This document shows positions 1-9,077 of a DNA stretch of 64,000 nucleotides, one piece after another; position 1 is the stretch's first letter, and each line of letters starts with the position of its first letter. The DNA lies in contig CACYHH010000001.1 of NCBI GenBank assembly GCA_902774115.1, forward strand, positions 248,001-312,000, read 5' to 3'. Both the position numbers and the translations under genes were made by a program. This DNA comes from an uncultured Spirochaetales bacterium. Its GTDB lineage: Bacteria > UBP6 > UBA1177. Under the pieces are notes generated by a model. It worked only from the letters and a program-made list of their open reading frames with translations. It was not told where the DNA came from and searched no databases.

Positions 1-1005
1 CTCGAAGGCGCGGTCCACTTTTTCAAAACTTTCTTTCGAAGCAAGAGCCTGTTTTATCAAGGTTTCTTTCGCTTCGAAGCTCATATTCCGAGCGTGGGCA
101 AGGCAGCTTTCGAAATTTTTGTTTGAATATGCGTAAAGAAGCGCCGCTACAAGCTCTGTGTCTGCGTCTTTCGAATATGAAACCGGTGAAAAATCGCAAT
201 TATTTACGTTGGTTGAGCCTTTTACGGCAAGAGCTGCTTCCAGAAGAGCACTTTTTTTGGCTGCCTCGTGTTTTGTCGGCTCGACATATTTGATGAGCGA
301 AGGAGCGAGCGATTTCACTTTCTCAAAAAGTTTCGCAGAAAGTTCGCGAACTTCGGCAAGATCAGACGAATTGAACTGCCTCAGCATATTTTCAAGCGAA
401 CGTGCGTTGACGGTCATTCCGAACTGCGATTTCGTGGCGAGTGCGACTATGTATCTCGCGTCTTCTTTCGCCTTTGTCTCCAAATCAATAGCATCGCGTT
501 TTGTCTTTATTTTATCTGCGTTTTTCGCGAGAAGATCTTCTTTCAAAGCCTCAAAAAGGGTGAAATAGGCATCGTTCTGCATTTTTATAACTTGCGAAAA
601 TCTCTCGGCGAAAGGGGAGCAATTTATCTCTTCCGGCATTATGAAATCGCCGTCAAGAGTGATGTAACGCTGACTTTTTTCGGTGAAGGAGGCAAGCCTG
701 AACTTCTGAACTTCCTCAGTCGCGAGCCTTGAAATTCCGGTTATATCGAAGTTGAAAACGGCGTGTTCCGCAACGCTCGAATGACCGAGACCGAAAATTA
801 TCGTTTCGTTCGACTTCCTCGATTTCGCCACCTCGGTGCGCGAGATTTTTCTCAGTTCGCCGATATTCGCAGGATCGCGTGAGATCCTGGCGTAAGCCGC
901 GCTCAAAGTTTCCGGCGTGACATTGTCCTCGGTCCAGCCTGCGCGGTTTTTGAGTTCCTCGATTATCGAAGAATCGATGTTGTATCCGGATAAAGTTACG
1001 TTCAT
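1..1005 (-). CDS. ThyX-like flavin-dependent thymidylate synthase family protein (3' end off window)
   Basis: The reading frame is open from the ATG at 1005 down to the window edge, so at least 335 residues are present and the C-terminus is missing. Residues about 70-125 carry the ThyX-type core: GHSSVAEHAVFNFDI, then SRLATEEVQKFRLASFTEKS and QRYI. Canonical ThyX has the flavin/dUMP motif RHR-x7-S; here the aligned triplet is KFR, with the x7-S spacing kept. The following sequence is helical and does not end within the length of a single-domain ThyX (220-300 aa), which suggests the longer two-domain form in which the second half may carry the canonical motif. A start preceded by GGAGAG supports this N-terminus. 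The family makes dTMP from dUMP with methylenetetrahydrofolate and FAD; whether this protein is active is an inference. Confidence 0.72.
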   Translation of the reverse strand, partial: MNVTLSGYNIDSSIIEELKNRAGWTEDNVTPETLSAAYARISRDPANIGELRKISRTEVAKSRKSNETIIFGLGHSSVAEHAVFNFDITGISRLATEEVQKFRLASFTEKSQRYITLDGDFIMPEEINCSPFAERFSQVIKMQNDAYFTLFEALKEDLLAKNADKIKTKRDAIDLETKAKEDARYIVALATKSQFGMTVNARSLENMLRQFNSSDLAEVRELSAKLFEKVKSLAPSLIKYVEPTKHEAAKKSALLEAALAVKGSTNVNNCDFSPVSYSKDADTELVAALLYAYSNKNFESCLAHARNMSFEAKETLIKQALASKESFEKVDRAFE

Positions 1006-1046
1006 TTTTCTCTCCCCAAAAAAGCCGCTTGTCTTTACCATAATTT

Positions 1047-1074
1047 TTGAAGCAATAAAATTTTTTGTTATAAT
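1047..1074 (+). promoter_or_regulatory. Promoter of the ankyrin-repeat gene
   Basis: TTGAAG (1047-1052), a 16-bp spacer and TATAAT (1069-1074), followed by GCCGGCGG and a T-tract. It matches the promoter layout seen at many genes in this window. Confidence 0.65.
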
Positions 1075-1094
1075 GCCGGCGGTTTTTGATTCAC

Positions 1095-1162
1095 CCGCGC
1101 CGACACCGCGCCATCGGCGTCACGTTGTCACGTCGTTACGTCGTTACGACGACACGGCGCGG
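1095..1162 (+). repeat. GC-rich intergenic inverted-repeat element (copy A)
   Basis: This lies in the 5' leader of the ankyrin gene. CCGCGCC (1106-1112; also 1095-1101) pairs with GGCGCGG (1156-1162). The interior iterates GTCACG/GTCGTTACG and contains CGTCACGTTGT (1118-1128), an 11-mer also present at 54103-54113. It probably belongs with the elements at 4998, 52519 and 54095. Confidence 0.5.
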
Positions 1163-1181
1163 GAAAGAAAAAGGAGGTTTA

Positions 1182-2300
1182 ATGAAGAAATTTTCCCTTT
1201 TCTTAATATTTTTTTCATTTTTTCTTTCTGCCGATGAGCTGAACGAGTCTTTTGCGGCTGCGGTTCAGGCTGGAAATGTGAAAACAGCAACGGAAGTGTT
1301 CGCAAAAGGTGCCGACATCAATTTTGTGGACGAGGACTGGCCTCTTTTTGTGACCGCTGTCACTTCGGGCGATGTCGCGATGACCGAATTTTTCATCAAA
1401 AACGGTGTCAACCTTGAGCTCAAAGGGCCTGACGGAAAAACGGCTCTTCTTCACGCTATTTCGCTGAAAAACAAAAAGATTGTCGAAATGCTGCTTGCGG
1501 CCGGAGCCGAGATAAAAACAGAGGATGCAGCCGGAAAGGATACTTTGATGTATGCCGCGGAAGCCAATAACGCCGAACTGATGAACAAACTTCTCAGGCA
1601 GGGTTTTGACGAAAAGAAAAAATCGAAGGCCGGAAAGACTGCTCTCGACTACGCGATCGATGCAAGAGCGCAGGAAACATACAGGATCCTGAGCAAAAAG
1701 AACACGCTTCCGATGGATTTCATAAACGCGGTGGAGAAGGGCGACGCGAAAGCTGTCAAAGCCCTGATTTCGGAAGGCGCCGATGTCAAAACAAAAGATA
1801 AAAACGGAAAGGCGGCAATAGTCATAGCGACTGAAAAAGGGTATACCGAAGTTGTAAAACTTATTCTTGAAAACGGTGCCGACCCCAATGGAAAATATTT
1901 CAAAAATCCGAAAGCCAGCCTTTTTGTGATGGCTATGCACAACAATCATTTGGATGCCGCGCTTGTTCTTTTGAAATCAGGCGCAAACGCAGATTTTAAC
2001 CACAAATTCCAGGGCGGAAAAACGGCTCTTATGATTGCGATGGAGGCTAAAAAGCAGGATCTTGCGTCGTACCTTCTTGTTAAAAAGTTCAATGTCGATG
2101 CAACCGATGATTTCGGGAATACAGCTCTGATTTATGCTGTTAGAAACGATCTTTTTTCTGTTGCCAAAAAACTTCTCGAGCTCGGTGCTGATCCTACACT
2201 CAGACAGGTCGACGGAAAAACTGCGCTTGATATTGCAAAATCACAGAATAATCAGTCACTTATACGAATTCTTTCCGAAGCTGAAAAGAAGTGGCAGTAA
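1182..2300 (+). CDS. Exported ankyrin-repeat protein
   Basis: The product is 372 aa, started at the ATG directly after AAGGAGG rather than at an in-frame upstream ATG inside the repeat-rich leader. Residues 1-17 form a signal peptide (MKKFSLFLIFFSFFLSA), so the protein is probably periplasmic or surface exposed. The rest is about ten ankyrin repeats, recognisable by repeated GxTALxxAxxxxxxxxVxxLLxxGAD units (for example GKTALLHAI, NGADPN, GNTALIYAV, GKTALDIA). Ankyrin repeats are protein-binding scaffolds; no catalytic domain is visible and the partner is unknown. It has its own promoter with a repeat-bearing leader, and trkA starts 25 bp downstream, so the two may be co-transcribed. Confidence 0.85.
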   Translation: MKKFSLFLIFFSFFLSADELNESFAAAVQAGNVKTATEVFAKGADINFVDEDWPLFVTAVTSGDVAMTEFFIKNGVNLELKGPDGKTALLHAISLKNKKIVEMLLAAGAEIKTEDAAGKDTLMYAAEANNAELMNKLLRQGFDEKKKSKAGKTALDYAIDARAQETYRILSKKNTLPMDFINAVEKGDAKAVKALISEGADVKTKDKNGKAAIVIATEKGYTEVVKLILENGADPNGKYFKNPKASLFVMAMHNNHLDAALVLLKSGANADFNHKFQGGKTALMIAMEAKKQDLASYLLVKKFNVDATDDFGNTALIYAVRNDLFSVAKKLLELGADPTLRQVDGKTALDIAKSQNNQSLIRILSEAEKKWQ

Positions 2301-2325
2301 TTTTTGCAGGGTGTGAGAGGAAAGT

Positions 2326-3693
2326 ATGAGAGTAATAATTGTCGGAGCCAGCAAGGTCGGGTTCGCACTAGCCAGGCATATCACTGAAGAGGGTTACGAT
2401 CTTGTGGTTATTGACCGCTCTCCTGAGAAGATTGACGCCATTACCGATGCATTTGACTGCAACGGCTATGTCGGTAACGGGTGCTGTTCCGGGCTGCTCA
2501 GAAAATGCGGTATCGATTCGGCTTCAGTGTTTGTAGCGGTAACGAAAAACGACGAAACAAACATTCTGTGCTGCAGTGCAGCTAAAAAACTAGGTGTAAA
2601 GCGCACAATAGCGGCTGTCAGGAGTCCTGAATACGAAAAAGAGATAAACTTTATGACGAAAGAACTTGGTGTCGATCTACTCATAAATCCTGACAGAGCG
2701 GCAGCCGAGGTCGGAATCAAAATGCTGCGCTACGCCGAGACTGTCGAGCGTGAAATGTTCGGAAACGGAGCCGTTCATCTCTCTTCGGTCGAGATATGCG
2801 AAAACGGAGTTCTTGCCGGCGTGAAGCTTCCCGCAGTACAAAAGGTGCTTGATGCAAAGATACTGATATGCGCTATTGACCGCGGAGGCAGAGTGTTTAC
2901 CCCGTCAGGTAAGGATGAGATCAAAACAGGCGACAAGATCGTCTTTGTCGCGGCGGAAGCGGATATGGAAAAAACGCTGAACAAGCTGAGGATCACCGAG
3001 AGAAGGCTGAAAAAGGCCGTTATAGTCGGTGCGAGCAATGTCGGTTACTATATGACGGGGATACTGCTCAGGCGCGGAATCAAAGTTACGGTCATCGACA
3101 ATGACGAAGTGCGCTGCCGTCAGATGCTGAAAAGCTTTCCGAAGGCGGATATTGTCAACGGTGACGGAACGGATTCGGAGCTCATGGAAAAGGAGCTGAA
3201 AGGGGCTGACGCCTGCGTGGCTGCAACCAGCCGTGATGAGGAAAACCTTGTAATATCGATGTTTGCAAAGTCTTTCGGAACGGGCAGGATCGCTGCTGTA
3301 ATCAAAAATATCGATTATGAAACAATGCTTAAAAAAAGCGGTATCAACCATGTTTTTTCGACGCAGGATGTGGCTCTTATCGATATAATCAAGGATGTCC
3401 GCCTGATTGACAACGCAACTGACGCGACCTGCGGTTCGATGAAATGGCTCTATGCTCTTAACTCCGGATCGGTAGAGGCTGCGGAATTTGAGGTCGGAAC
3501 TGATTTCAAGCTGCAGGGGATACTCTTCAGGGACGAGGCTTTCAAACTGAAGCCGGGCATACTGATTGCGGTCATCATGCGCGGCGGCAGTGTCGAAATT
3601 GCCGGCGGAAACTCGAAAATTCTGCCCGGTGATCATGTGATAGTTGTTTCGGCGGAGCACAGGATTCTGAGCCTTGCCGATATTGTCGGATAA
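2326..3693 (+). CDS. trkA: TrkA-type cation-transport regulatory protein (tandem RCK)
   Basis: The product is 455 aa, the usual TrkA length, and is internally duplicated. Each half has an RCK/TrkA-N Rossmann domain (starts at VIIVGASKVGFALA and, near residue 230, AVIVGASNVGYYMT) followed by a TrkA-C domain. Each nucleotide-binding loop reads GASxVG where GxGxxG is usual. Acidic residues at the end of the second strand (VIDRSPEK, VIDNDEVR) fit NAD(H) binding. TrkA is the cytosolic gating subunit of TrkH/TrkG potassium channels, but no trkH lies in this window. The next gene is a CPA1-type antiporter 20 bp downstream, so the regulated transporter here may be the antiporter. GAGAGG precedes the ATG. 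Confidence 0.85.
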   Translation: MRVIIVGASKVGFALARHITEEGYDLVVIDRSPEKIDAITDAFDCNGYVGNGCCSGLLRKCGIDSASVFVAVTKNDETNILCCSAAKKLGVKRTIAAVRSPEYEKEINFMTKELGVDLLINPDRAAAEVGIKMLRYAETVEREMFGNGAVHLSSVEICENGVLAGVKLPAVQKVLDAKILICAIDRGGRVFTPSGKDEIKTGDKIVFVAAEADMEKTLNKLRITERRLKKAVIVGASNVGYYMTGILLRRGIKVTVIDNDEVRCRQMLKSFPKADIVNGDGTDSELMEKELKGADACVAATSRDEENLVISMFAKSFGTGRIAAVIKNIDYETMLKKSGINHVFSTQDVALIDIIKDVRLIDNATDATCGSMKWLYALNSGSVEAAEFEVGTDFKLQGILFRDEAFKLKPGILIAVIMRGGSVEIAGGNSKILPGDHVIVVSAEHRILSLADIVG

Positions 3694-3713
3694 AGATTTT
3701 CGGAAGTTGTAAT

Positions 3714-4997
3714 ATGGAACACTTGCTGCTGGGACTGCTTTTTATACTTTTCATGATTGTCGCAATCACTGTTTTCAATGAAAAAACCATTAAAATATCA
3801 AACGATATCGCCCTTGTGCTTTTTTCATTTTTGATTGCCGGTTTCGTAAAGATACTTGAAGCTTTCGGGGTCATTGATTTCGAGACGAGTATGGTAGGCA
3901 GAATAGCCGACTTCAATTTCCAGGAATTCCTGATGGACGGGATTCTGTGTTTCATGCTCTTTTCTGGCGCGAGCGGAGTCAATTTCAATCGCTTTGTGAA
4001 AAACATTAAACCGATAAGCCTGCTCGCACTGCTTTCAACTGTAATTTCGTCCTTTGTCTACGGAGGAATATTCTATCTTTTTTCTTATCTTGCCGGTCTC
4101 GATTTTTCAATATGGCTATGTATACTGCTCGGCTGCATAGTTTCGCCTACAGACCCGATTGCGGCGACGAGCATTCTCAAAAAGGCGGGACTTTCCAAAA
4201 ACGTATCGACCGTCATCGAGGGAGAGTCGCTTTTTAACGACGGAACCGGTGTCGCCGTCTTTGTTTGCGTCAAAAATATCGTCAACGATGTTTCGGACTT
4301 GAGCTTTCCGGTGCTTATGGCGAAGGAACTTCTGGGCGCGGTCGCGATAGGTTTTGCGGTTTCGTTCCTTATGTTCAGGCTTCTGCGTGCCAGCAACAAT
4401 CCGATGCTGCACATTCTGATAAGCCTTCTCGATGTCGTTGCGGCATATATAATCTGCGAGACTCTCGGCTGCTCCGGTGTTATCGCTTCCGTAGTATGCG
4501 GAATCTATTTTTCGAAAAACATGGCAAGGTACGAGGAATGGCGCAAGGTTGTCGATCCCAAGGACTGGTATGAGGATTTCTGGCATCTGACCGATACGCT
4601 GCTCAACAACATCCTCTTCATTCTGATAGGATGCGCAGTGCTGAATCTTCCGCACCATCCGCTGATCGCGGCACTTGTCTTCGGAGCGATCCTGATAAAC
4701 GTTGCGGCGCGTTTTGTCGGTGTCGGCACTTCGGCTCTTATCATCGGAAAACACAAAATTCCGAACCGTTACAACACCATGGAATTCACCTCGCTCATGA
4801 CCTGGAGTGCGCTCAAAGGGGGTCTTTCGCTGGCACTGGCACTCAGCACGGCAGAATTTCTTACACCCTCAAGTTACAATGTCGTGATCATAGTGACGAG
4901 CGTGACAATGTATTTTACGATCGTGGTTCAGGGACTTACCACGAAAAAGATTTTCGCTGTCATTGAGAAGCACAAGGCTGACCGCATAAGGCTGTGA
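3714..4997 (+). CDS. Monovalent cation/proton antiporter, CPA1 (NhaP-like) family
   Basis: This 427-aa polytopic inner-membrane protein has about 12 hydrophobic segments. The signature region near residues 135-180 contains SPTDPIAATSIL and then EGESLFNDGTGVAVF, which are the PTDP and GESLFNDG motifs of CPA1 exchangers; the conserved aspartates are the proposed ion-binding site. There is no long C-terminal cytoplasmic regulatory tail, so control by the adjacent RCK protein is attractive. It probably exchanges Na+ or K+ for H+ for pH and ion homeostasis. It ends in a GC-rich hairpin shared with the convergent ftsK operon. The exact cation cannot be read from the sequence. Confidence 0.88.
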   Translation: MEHLLLGLLFILFMIVAITVFNEKTIKISNDIALVLFSFLIAGFVKILEAFGVIDFETSMVGRIADFNFQEFLMDGILCFMLFSGASGVNFNRFVKNIKPISLLALLSTVISSFVYGGIFYLFSYLAGLDFSIWLCILLGCIVSPTDPIAATSILKKAGLSKNVSTVIEGESLFNDGTGVAVFVCVKNIVNDVSDLSFPVLMAKELLGAVAIGFAVSFLMFRLLRASNNPMLHILISLLDVVAAYIICETLGCSGVIASVVCGIYFSKNMARYEEWRKVVDPKDWYEDFWHLTDTLLNNILFILIGCAVLNLPHHPLIAALVFGAILINVAARFVGVGTSALIIGKHKIPNRYNTMEFTSLMTWSALKGGLSLALALSTAEFLTPSSYNVVIIVTSVTMYFTIVVQGLTTKKIFAVIEKHKADRIRL

Positions 4998-5026
4998 CGC
5001 GCCATGTTCGCGTACGATACGGCGCG
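4998..5026. repeat. GC-rich hairpin between convergent genes (copy B of the intergenic repeat)
   Basis: CGCGCC (4998-5003) pairs with GGCGCG (5021-5026) across a 17-nt loop. The ends CGCGCCAT and ACGGCGCG resemble copy A at 1109-1161. It abuts the antiporter stop codon and may act as a bidirectional 3' end, but no clear T-tract follows. Confidence 0.45.
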
Positions 5027-5050
5027 AATCGATAATAACGATAATCCCGG

Positions 5051-7522
5051 TTAATCTTTTTTAGGATAGATGACTTTTCTTGGTTTTGAGCCGTCCGCCG
5101 GAGTTACGATCCCTTCTTCTTCAAATCTGTCAACGATCCTTGCCGCGCGGTTGTAACCTAATTTGAATTTGCGCTGAAGCATACTTGCACTGCATTCGCC
5201 CGTATTCATGATGTAGGCGAGGATCTCGTCATAAAGCGGTTCGTCCTCATTCGAGCTTCCCGAAGAATCTCCGGAAGAGCCTCCGTTTTTGCCGCCGTCG
5301 CTCTGGAAACTTTCAAGAATGTCTTCGGGATGGTATTCGCCGCCCGCTTCCTGTTTGATGAAGTCGATGACTGCTTCCATTTCAGGAGTGCTGACAAAAG
5401 CTCCGTGGATTCGCATCGGGATTGATGTTCCGGGCGCTATGTAGAGCATATCTCCGTTTCCGAGCAGGGCGTCCGCGCCGTTTGTGTCGAGAATGACTCT
5501 CGAATCCATAGCTGAAGCGACTTTGAAGGCGATCCTGACCGGAAGGTTACTTTTGATAAGTCCTGTAACGACATCACGAGTCGGCTTTTGCGTCGCGATA
5601 ATCAAATGTATACCGACGGCTCTCGCTTTCTGTGCGATTCTTGCGACTGCGATTTCGACCTCTTTGCCTGCAACCATCATAAGGTCTGCAAACTCGTCAA
5701 TGACGACAACGATAAACGGCATTTTTTTGAGGTGGCTTTCTTCGGCAGCGAGGTTTTTATTGATTTCATTGATCTTCTGGTTGTATTCGCCGATATCTTT
5801 GACTTTGTTTTCAGCCAGAGTCCTGAAGCGGTTGTCCATTTCCATGACTGCCCACTGAAGTGCTTTTGCCGCTTTTTTGCTGTCTACTACGACCGGAAGG
5901 AGCATGTGCGGGATCCCTTCATACATGTTGAACTCGTTTCCTTTCGGGTCGATCATGATGAATTTGACTTCATCCGGCGTGAGAGTGTAGAGAAGGGAGA
6001 TAATGAAACTGTTTATACCGACCGATTTTCCGCTTCCCGTCGTTCCGGCGACGAGAACGTGCGGCATTTTGTTGAGGTTCGCGGCACACGGTTTTCCGGC
6101 GACATCAAGTCCCAGCGCTATCGGCAGACCTTTTGTCGAAGCGGTTTTGAAAACCGGGCTTTCAAGGATCGATTTGAGTCTGATCGTGAGCCTTTGTTCG
6201 TTGGGAATTTCGATTCCGATGTAAGGTTTGCCGGGGATAAAACCGACGACGCGCACTTCTTTTCCGCTGACTGCGACGGTGAGATCCTTCGCCATTCCCT
6301 CGACCTGGCTGACTTTTACCCCTTCGCCGAGCTCTATTTCGTACATCGTTACGACAGGACCTATTGTCGCGCCGTGGACTTTGACCTTTATTTTGTGCTC
6401 AAGGAGCTTTCTTTCGATGATAAGTCCGGTGTTGCTGACTTCCTGTTCCCTTTTTTCGGAAGTTTCAAGGTCTTCGCCGGGAACGAGAAGCGATACATCA
6501 GGCAGGTGGTAGTCTTTGAGTTTTCTCAGAACCGATGTCGTGGCGACCGTCTGGTTAAGTTCGCTCGTGACTACTTCTATCTGCTGGCGAGGTTCTTCAT
6601 GAACTTCTTCATTTTCAGGTGTTTTTTCAATATTTTCGGGTTCTTTTTCTTTCACCGCCTCTTCCGGAATTTCTTCAGGCACTTCTTCCGGTTCTTCTTC
6701 CGGAATGTCGTTGAAACTGTCCATGCCTTTGATTTCGATTCTCGGCGGTTCGGGTTCTTCATCGGCGAGAGAAACGACTGACGGACCGTAGTTGTCGCTG
6801 TCGATTTCGTCCTCGATCTCTTCCATTGATTTGCCGGAATTTATGCTGACATAGTTCTGATCATCGTTTTTTTCTTTCTTTTCTTCAGGCTGGTTCGAAT
6901 TGGCTTCCATAGTGTCATCCGGTCTGTTGTCGGTAAAAAACTCCTTTATAATCAAGCCTGCTTTTGTGCAGAGCTTGAAAAAACTTACGTGGAAGGTGAG
7001 AATCATGAAAAGTATAGCCCAACCGGCGAAAAGAAGGATGAATCCGGTTCTTCCGATATAGATTTCAAAAAATTTCTGATATAAAAAATGTCCTGCGTAA
7101 TTAGCCTTGTTTGAAGAAAAAGTGTCCGTTATCATTGACAAAAACGGAAGGAGTATTACGAAATTCACGATATTCAGCAGGAGATGCTTCCAAAGTTTCT
7201 TTTTGAGGAAAAAAATCGCGACGAAAGCTATGATCCCGAGCGGAATATAGAAAGAAACGATGCCGAAAAGGTTGTCGAGAACATGCGCGCAGTCGTAACC
7301 GAGCGAGCCTGTGAAAAAGTTCTCCTGAATGATTTTACGGCCTGAAGCCTTTGCGGAATAGTATGAAACGAGAGAAATCAGCGTGAAAATCGTAGGAACT
7401 GCCAGAATGCATGTAACGATTTCTCCGGTGTATGAGTTCTTTTCGACGGTTTTTGTTTCTTTTGTATCTTTGCTTTTTTTCGGTTTTTGCGTTTCTGTAT
7501 TCGGTTTATTTTTTTGAGACAC
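5051..7522 (-). CDS. ftsK: DNA translocase FtsK/SpoIIIE
   Basis: The product is 823 aa. The chosen start is GTG at 7522, because GGAG lies 6 nt upstream; an upstream TTG at 7552 has no ribosome site. Four hydrophobic segments occupy residues about 35-180 (septal membrane anchor), followed by a long Glu/Pro-rich linker. Then come the alpha/beta domains, with Walker A GTTGSGKS near residue 490 and Walker B VVVIDEFADL near 604. A C-terminal gamma winged helix (DEILAYIMNTGECSASML... to the end) reads KOPS-type DNA. FtsK pumps chromosome termini through the division septum and activates XerCD. It is the last gene of the pheS-to-ftsK run and overlaps the upstream lipoprotein gene by 17 bp. Confidence 0.95.
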   Translation of the reverse strand: MSQKNKPNTETQKPKKSKDTKETKTVEKNSYTGEIVTCILAVPTIFTLISLVSYYSAKASGRKIIQENFFTGSLGYDCAHVLDNLFGIVSFYIPLGIIAFVAIFFLKKKLWKHLLLNIVNFVILLPFLSMITDTFSSNKANYAGHFLYQKFFEIYIGRTGFILLFAGWAILFMILTFHVSFFKLCTKAGLIIKEFFTDNRPDDTMEANSNQPEEKKEKNDDQNYVSINSGKSMEEIEDEIDSDNYGPSVVSLADEEPEPPRIEIKGMDSFNDIPEEEPEEVPEEIPEEAVKEKEPENIEKTPENEEVHEEPRQQIEVVTSELNQTVATTSVLRKLKDYHLPDVSLLVPGEDLETSEKREQEVSNTGLIIERKLLEHKIKVKVHGATIGPVVTMYEIELGEGVKVSQVEGMAKDLTVAVSGKEVRVVGFIPGKPYIGIEIPNEQRLTIRLKSILESPVFKTASTKGLPIALGLDVAGKPCAANLNKMPHVLVAGTTGSGKSVGINSFIISLLYTLTPDEVKFIMIDPKGNEFNMYEGIPHMLLPVVVDSKKAAKALQWAVMEMDNRFRTLAENKVKDIGEYNQKINEINKNLAAEESHLKKMPFIVVVIDEFADLMMVAGKEVEIAVARIAQKARAVGIHLIIATQKPTRDVVTGLIKSNLPVRIAFKVASAMDSRVILDTNGADALLGNGDMLYIAPGTSIPMRIHGAFVSTPEMEAVIDFIKQEAGGEYHPEDILESFQSDGGKNGGSSGDSSGSSNEDEPLYDEILAYIMNTGECSASMLQRKFKLGYNRAARIVDRFEEEGIVTPADGSKPRKVIYPKKD

Positions 7523-9077
7523 GGTAAACTCCGATAGAAAGTGTTTTATCAAAATTTTTATATTCTTTGTCGTAAAGCGGCATCAGTCTGCCTTCATTGG
7601 AAATTTCGGTTTTTACAGAAATCGATCCCCAGCTGTCGCCGTCGCCGATTTTTTCGAAGATTTTGTGTATCGGTTCGAAACCTTTTGCTACAAGCGATTT
7701 TTCAATTTTTTCAAGCGTTTCTGCCGCATTGCCGCTGCGGATGACGAAAGAAACGATCGAGGTGTCGTTTATTTCGGGGTCGCCGAAAAGCGCCTTGAAA
7801 CCTGAGACTTCGGAAATGTTGGCAACAGGAGTCGACTCTTTTATCGTTCCTCCTGAAAAAAGATAGAGATTTTCAGTTGTTTCACCGGAAACAGAAACGT
7901 TTCCCGAACTGAAAAACGAGTTTCTGACCGCTTCGAAATCGACAAACTGCTTTTTATTTTCGAGGTCTTTGCCGCCTAAAAAAGTCTTGTCGGCAAACAC
8001 AAGTTTTTTCGCGATTTTGAGAGAAAGAAGGTTTGCGTAAAGGGTGTCAGGATATGTTTCAAGCTGCTTTTCCGAAGAGAGAACCCACAGAAAAAGTGAT
8101 TCCGGATCTGTCACCGGAACCGAAAACGAAAGTTCTCCAGAAAAAAGATAAAGCTCAGGAATTACTGAAGAAGATGCGAAATTAGGAGAGTAGAAAGAGC
8201 CGCTTTCAAAAGGGAGCTGATGGCTGAATGCAAGAGAATATAAGTATTTCAGCGCGACTTCTTCCGAAACGGGAATATTTGCCGCACCGGACTTGAAAAT
8301 TATTGTGTTTTTGCCGTTTTCAGAACTGTTTTTCGTGACGGAAGTTTTGTTCCAGCCTCTTTTTTTCATGCTGACTTCGGCTTTTTCATCTTTGCATAAA
8401 GCTAAAATTGCGAAATCTCCGGGAACAGGCTTGATAGTATTTTCAAAGTCGATTGACGAATAAAGAAAAAGGGCGATTTTCCATCTTCCCTGAGTGTCTG
8501 CCGGAACATTGAGTATGATTCCGTTTCCGCGATCTGTTCCGAAAGAGTACCGTACTCCGATATTGTCGAGATAGTGCGAAAGATAGAGCATTTTTGTATT
8601 CCAGCCTTTGAACGAAAGCCCTTCTTCAATGGTTTCTGCTGCCGGGAGTTTATCTGTAAAACGTGTTCCATCGTGGATCTTTTTTATTATTTTCCCTGAA
8701 TTTTTTATTCCGTAAAGCGAAGAACTCTCTTTGTTGAAATATGCTTTCAAAAGATAGTTCGCGACTTCGTTCTGCGTATTTTCGGCAGATTCGGTTGAAA
8801 AATCGGGTTCTTTGTCTAAAAACCAGCAGCTTTTAAGAAGCGTTGATTTTTTGCTTAAAACGTTGATCCCGCTTTTTGAAAGGGATTCGGAATAACTTTC
8901 AGCAGCCTTTTCAACATCGCTCAAAGCGGCATTTGAGGGCAGTTTTGAAAAGTGGAAGCAGAGTTCGTAAAAATCAGGCGAATCTTCTTTTTCCACCTTT
9001 TCATTTTTGTTGCAGCAGACGAAAAAAAGGGTCGTCAAACAGATGAAAAGCAAAATTCTTTTGATCAGTAGTTCCAT
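7506..9077 (-). CDS. Putative lipoprotein of unknown function
   Basis: The product is 523 aa with an N-terminal hydrophobic segment ending in FFVCCNKNE, which looks like a signal peptide with a poor lipobox; anchoring by one of the two cysteines is possible. I do not recognise the family. The body is mixed alpha/beta with repeated Ser/Gly/Asn-rich turns and a phrase (ENLYLFSGGT / PELYLFSGEL) that occurs twice, hinting at an internal duplication. It overlaps the ptsI 3' end by 13 bp and ftsK by 17 bp, so it is translationally coupled to both. The position invites a role at the cell envelope during division, but nothing in the sequence shows it. Confidence 0.7.
   Translation of the reverse strand: MELLIKRILLFICLTTLFFVCCNKNEKVEKEDSPDFYELCFHFSKLPSNAALSDVEKAAESYSESLSKSGINVLSKKSTLLKSCWFLDKEPDFSTESAENTQNEVANYLLKAYFNKESSSLYGIKNSGKIIKKIHDGTRFTDKLPAAETIEEGLSFKGWNTKMLYLSHYLDNIGVRYSFGTDRGNGIILNVPADTQGRWKIALFLYSSIDFENTIKPVPGDFAILALCKDEKAEVSMKKRGWNKTSVTKNSSENGKNTIIFKSGAANIPVSEEVALKYLYSLAFSHQLPFESGSFYSPNFASSSVIPELYLFSGELSFSVPVTDPESLFLWVLSSEKQLETYPDTLYANLLSLKIAKKLVFADKTFLGGKDLENKKQFVDFEAVRNSFFSSGNVSVSGETTENLYLFSGGTIKESTPVANISEVSGFKALFGDPEINDTSIVSFVIRSGNAAETLEKIEKSLVAKGFEPIHKIFEKIGDGDSWGSISVKTEISNEGRLMPLYDKEYKNFDKTLSIGVYRVSKK

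Noticed and set aside
1086-1181. Upstream start for the ankyrin protein
   Set aside because: It would add 32 residues encoded by the GC-rich repeat and bury the signal peptide; ATG 1182 follows AAGGAGG.
7523-7552. TTG start for FtsK at 7552
   Set aside because: No ribosome site; GTG 7522 has GGAG six bases upstream.
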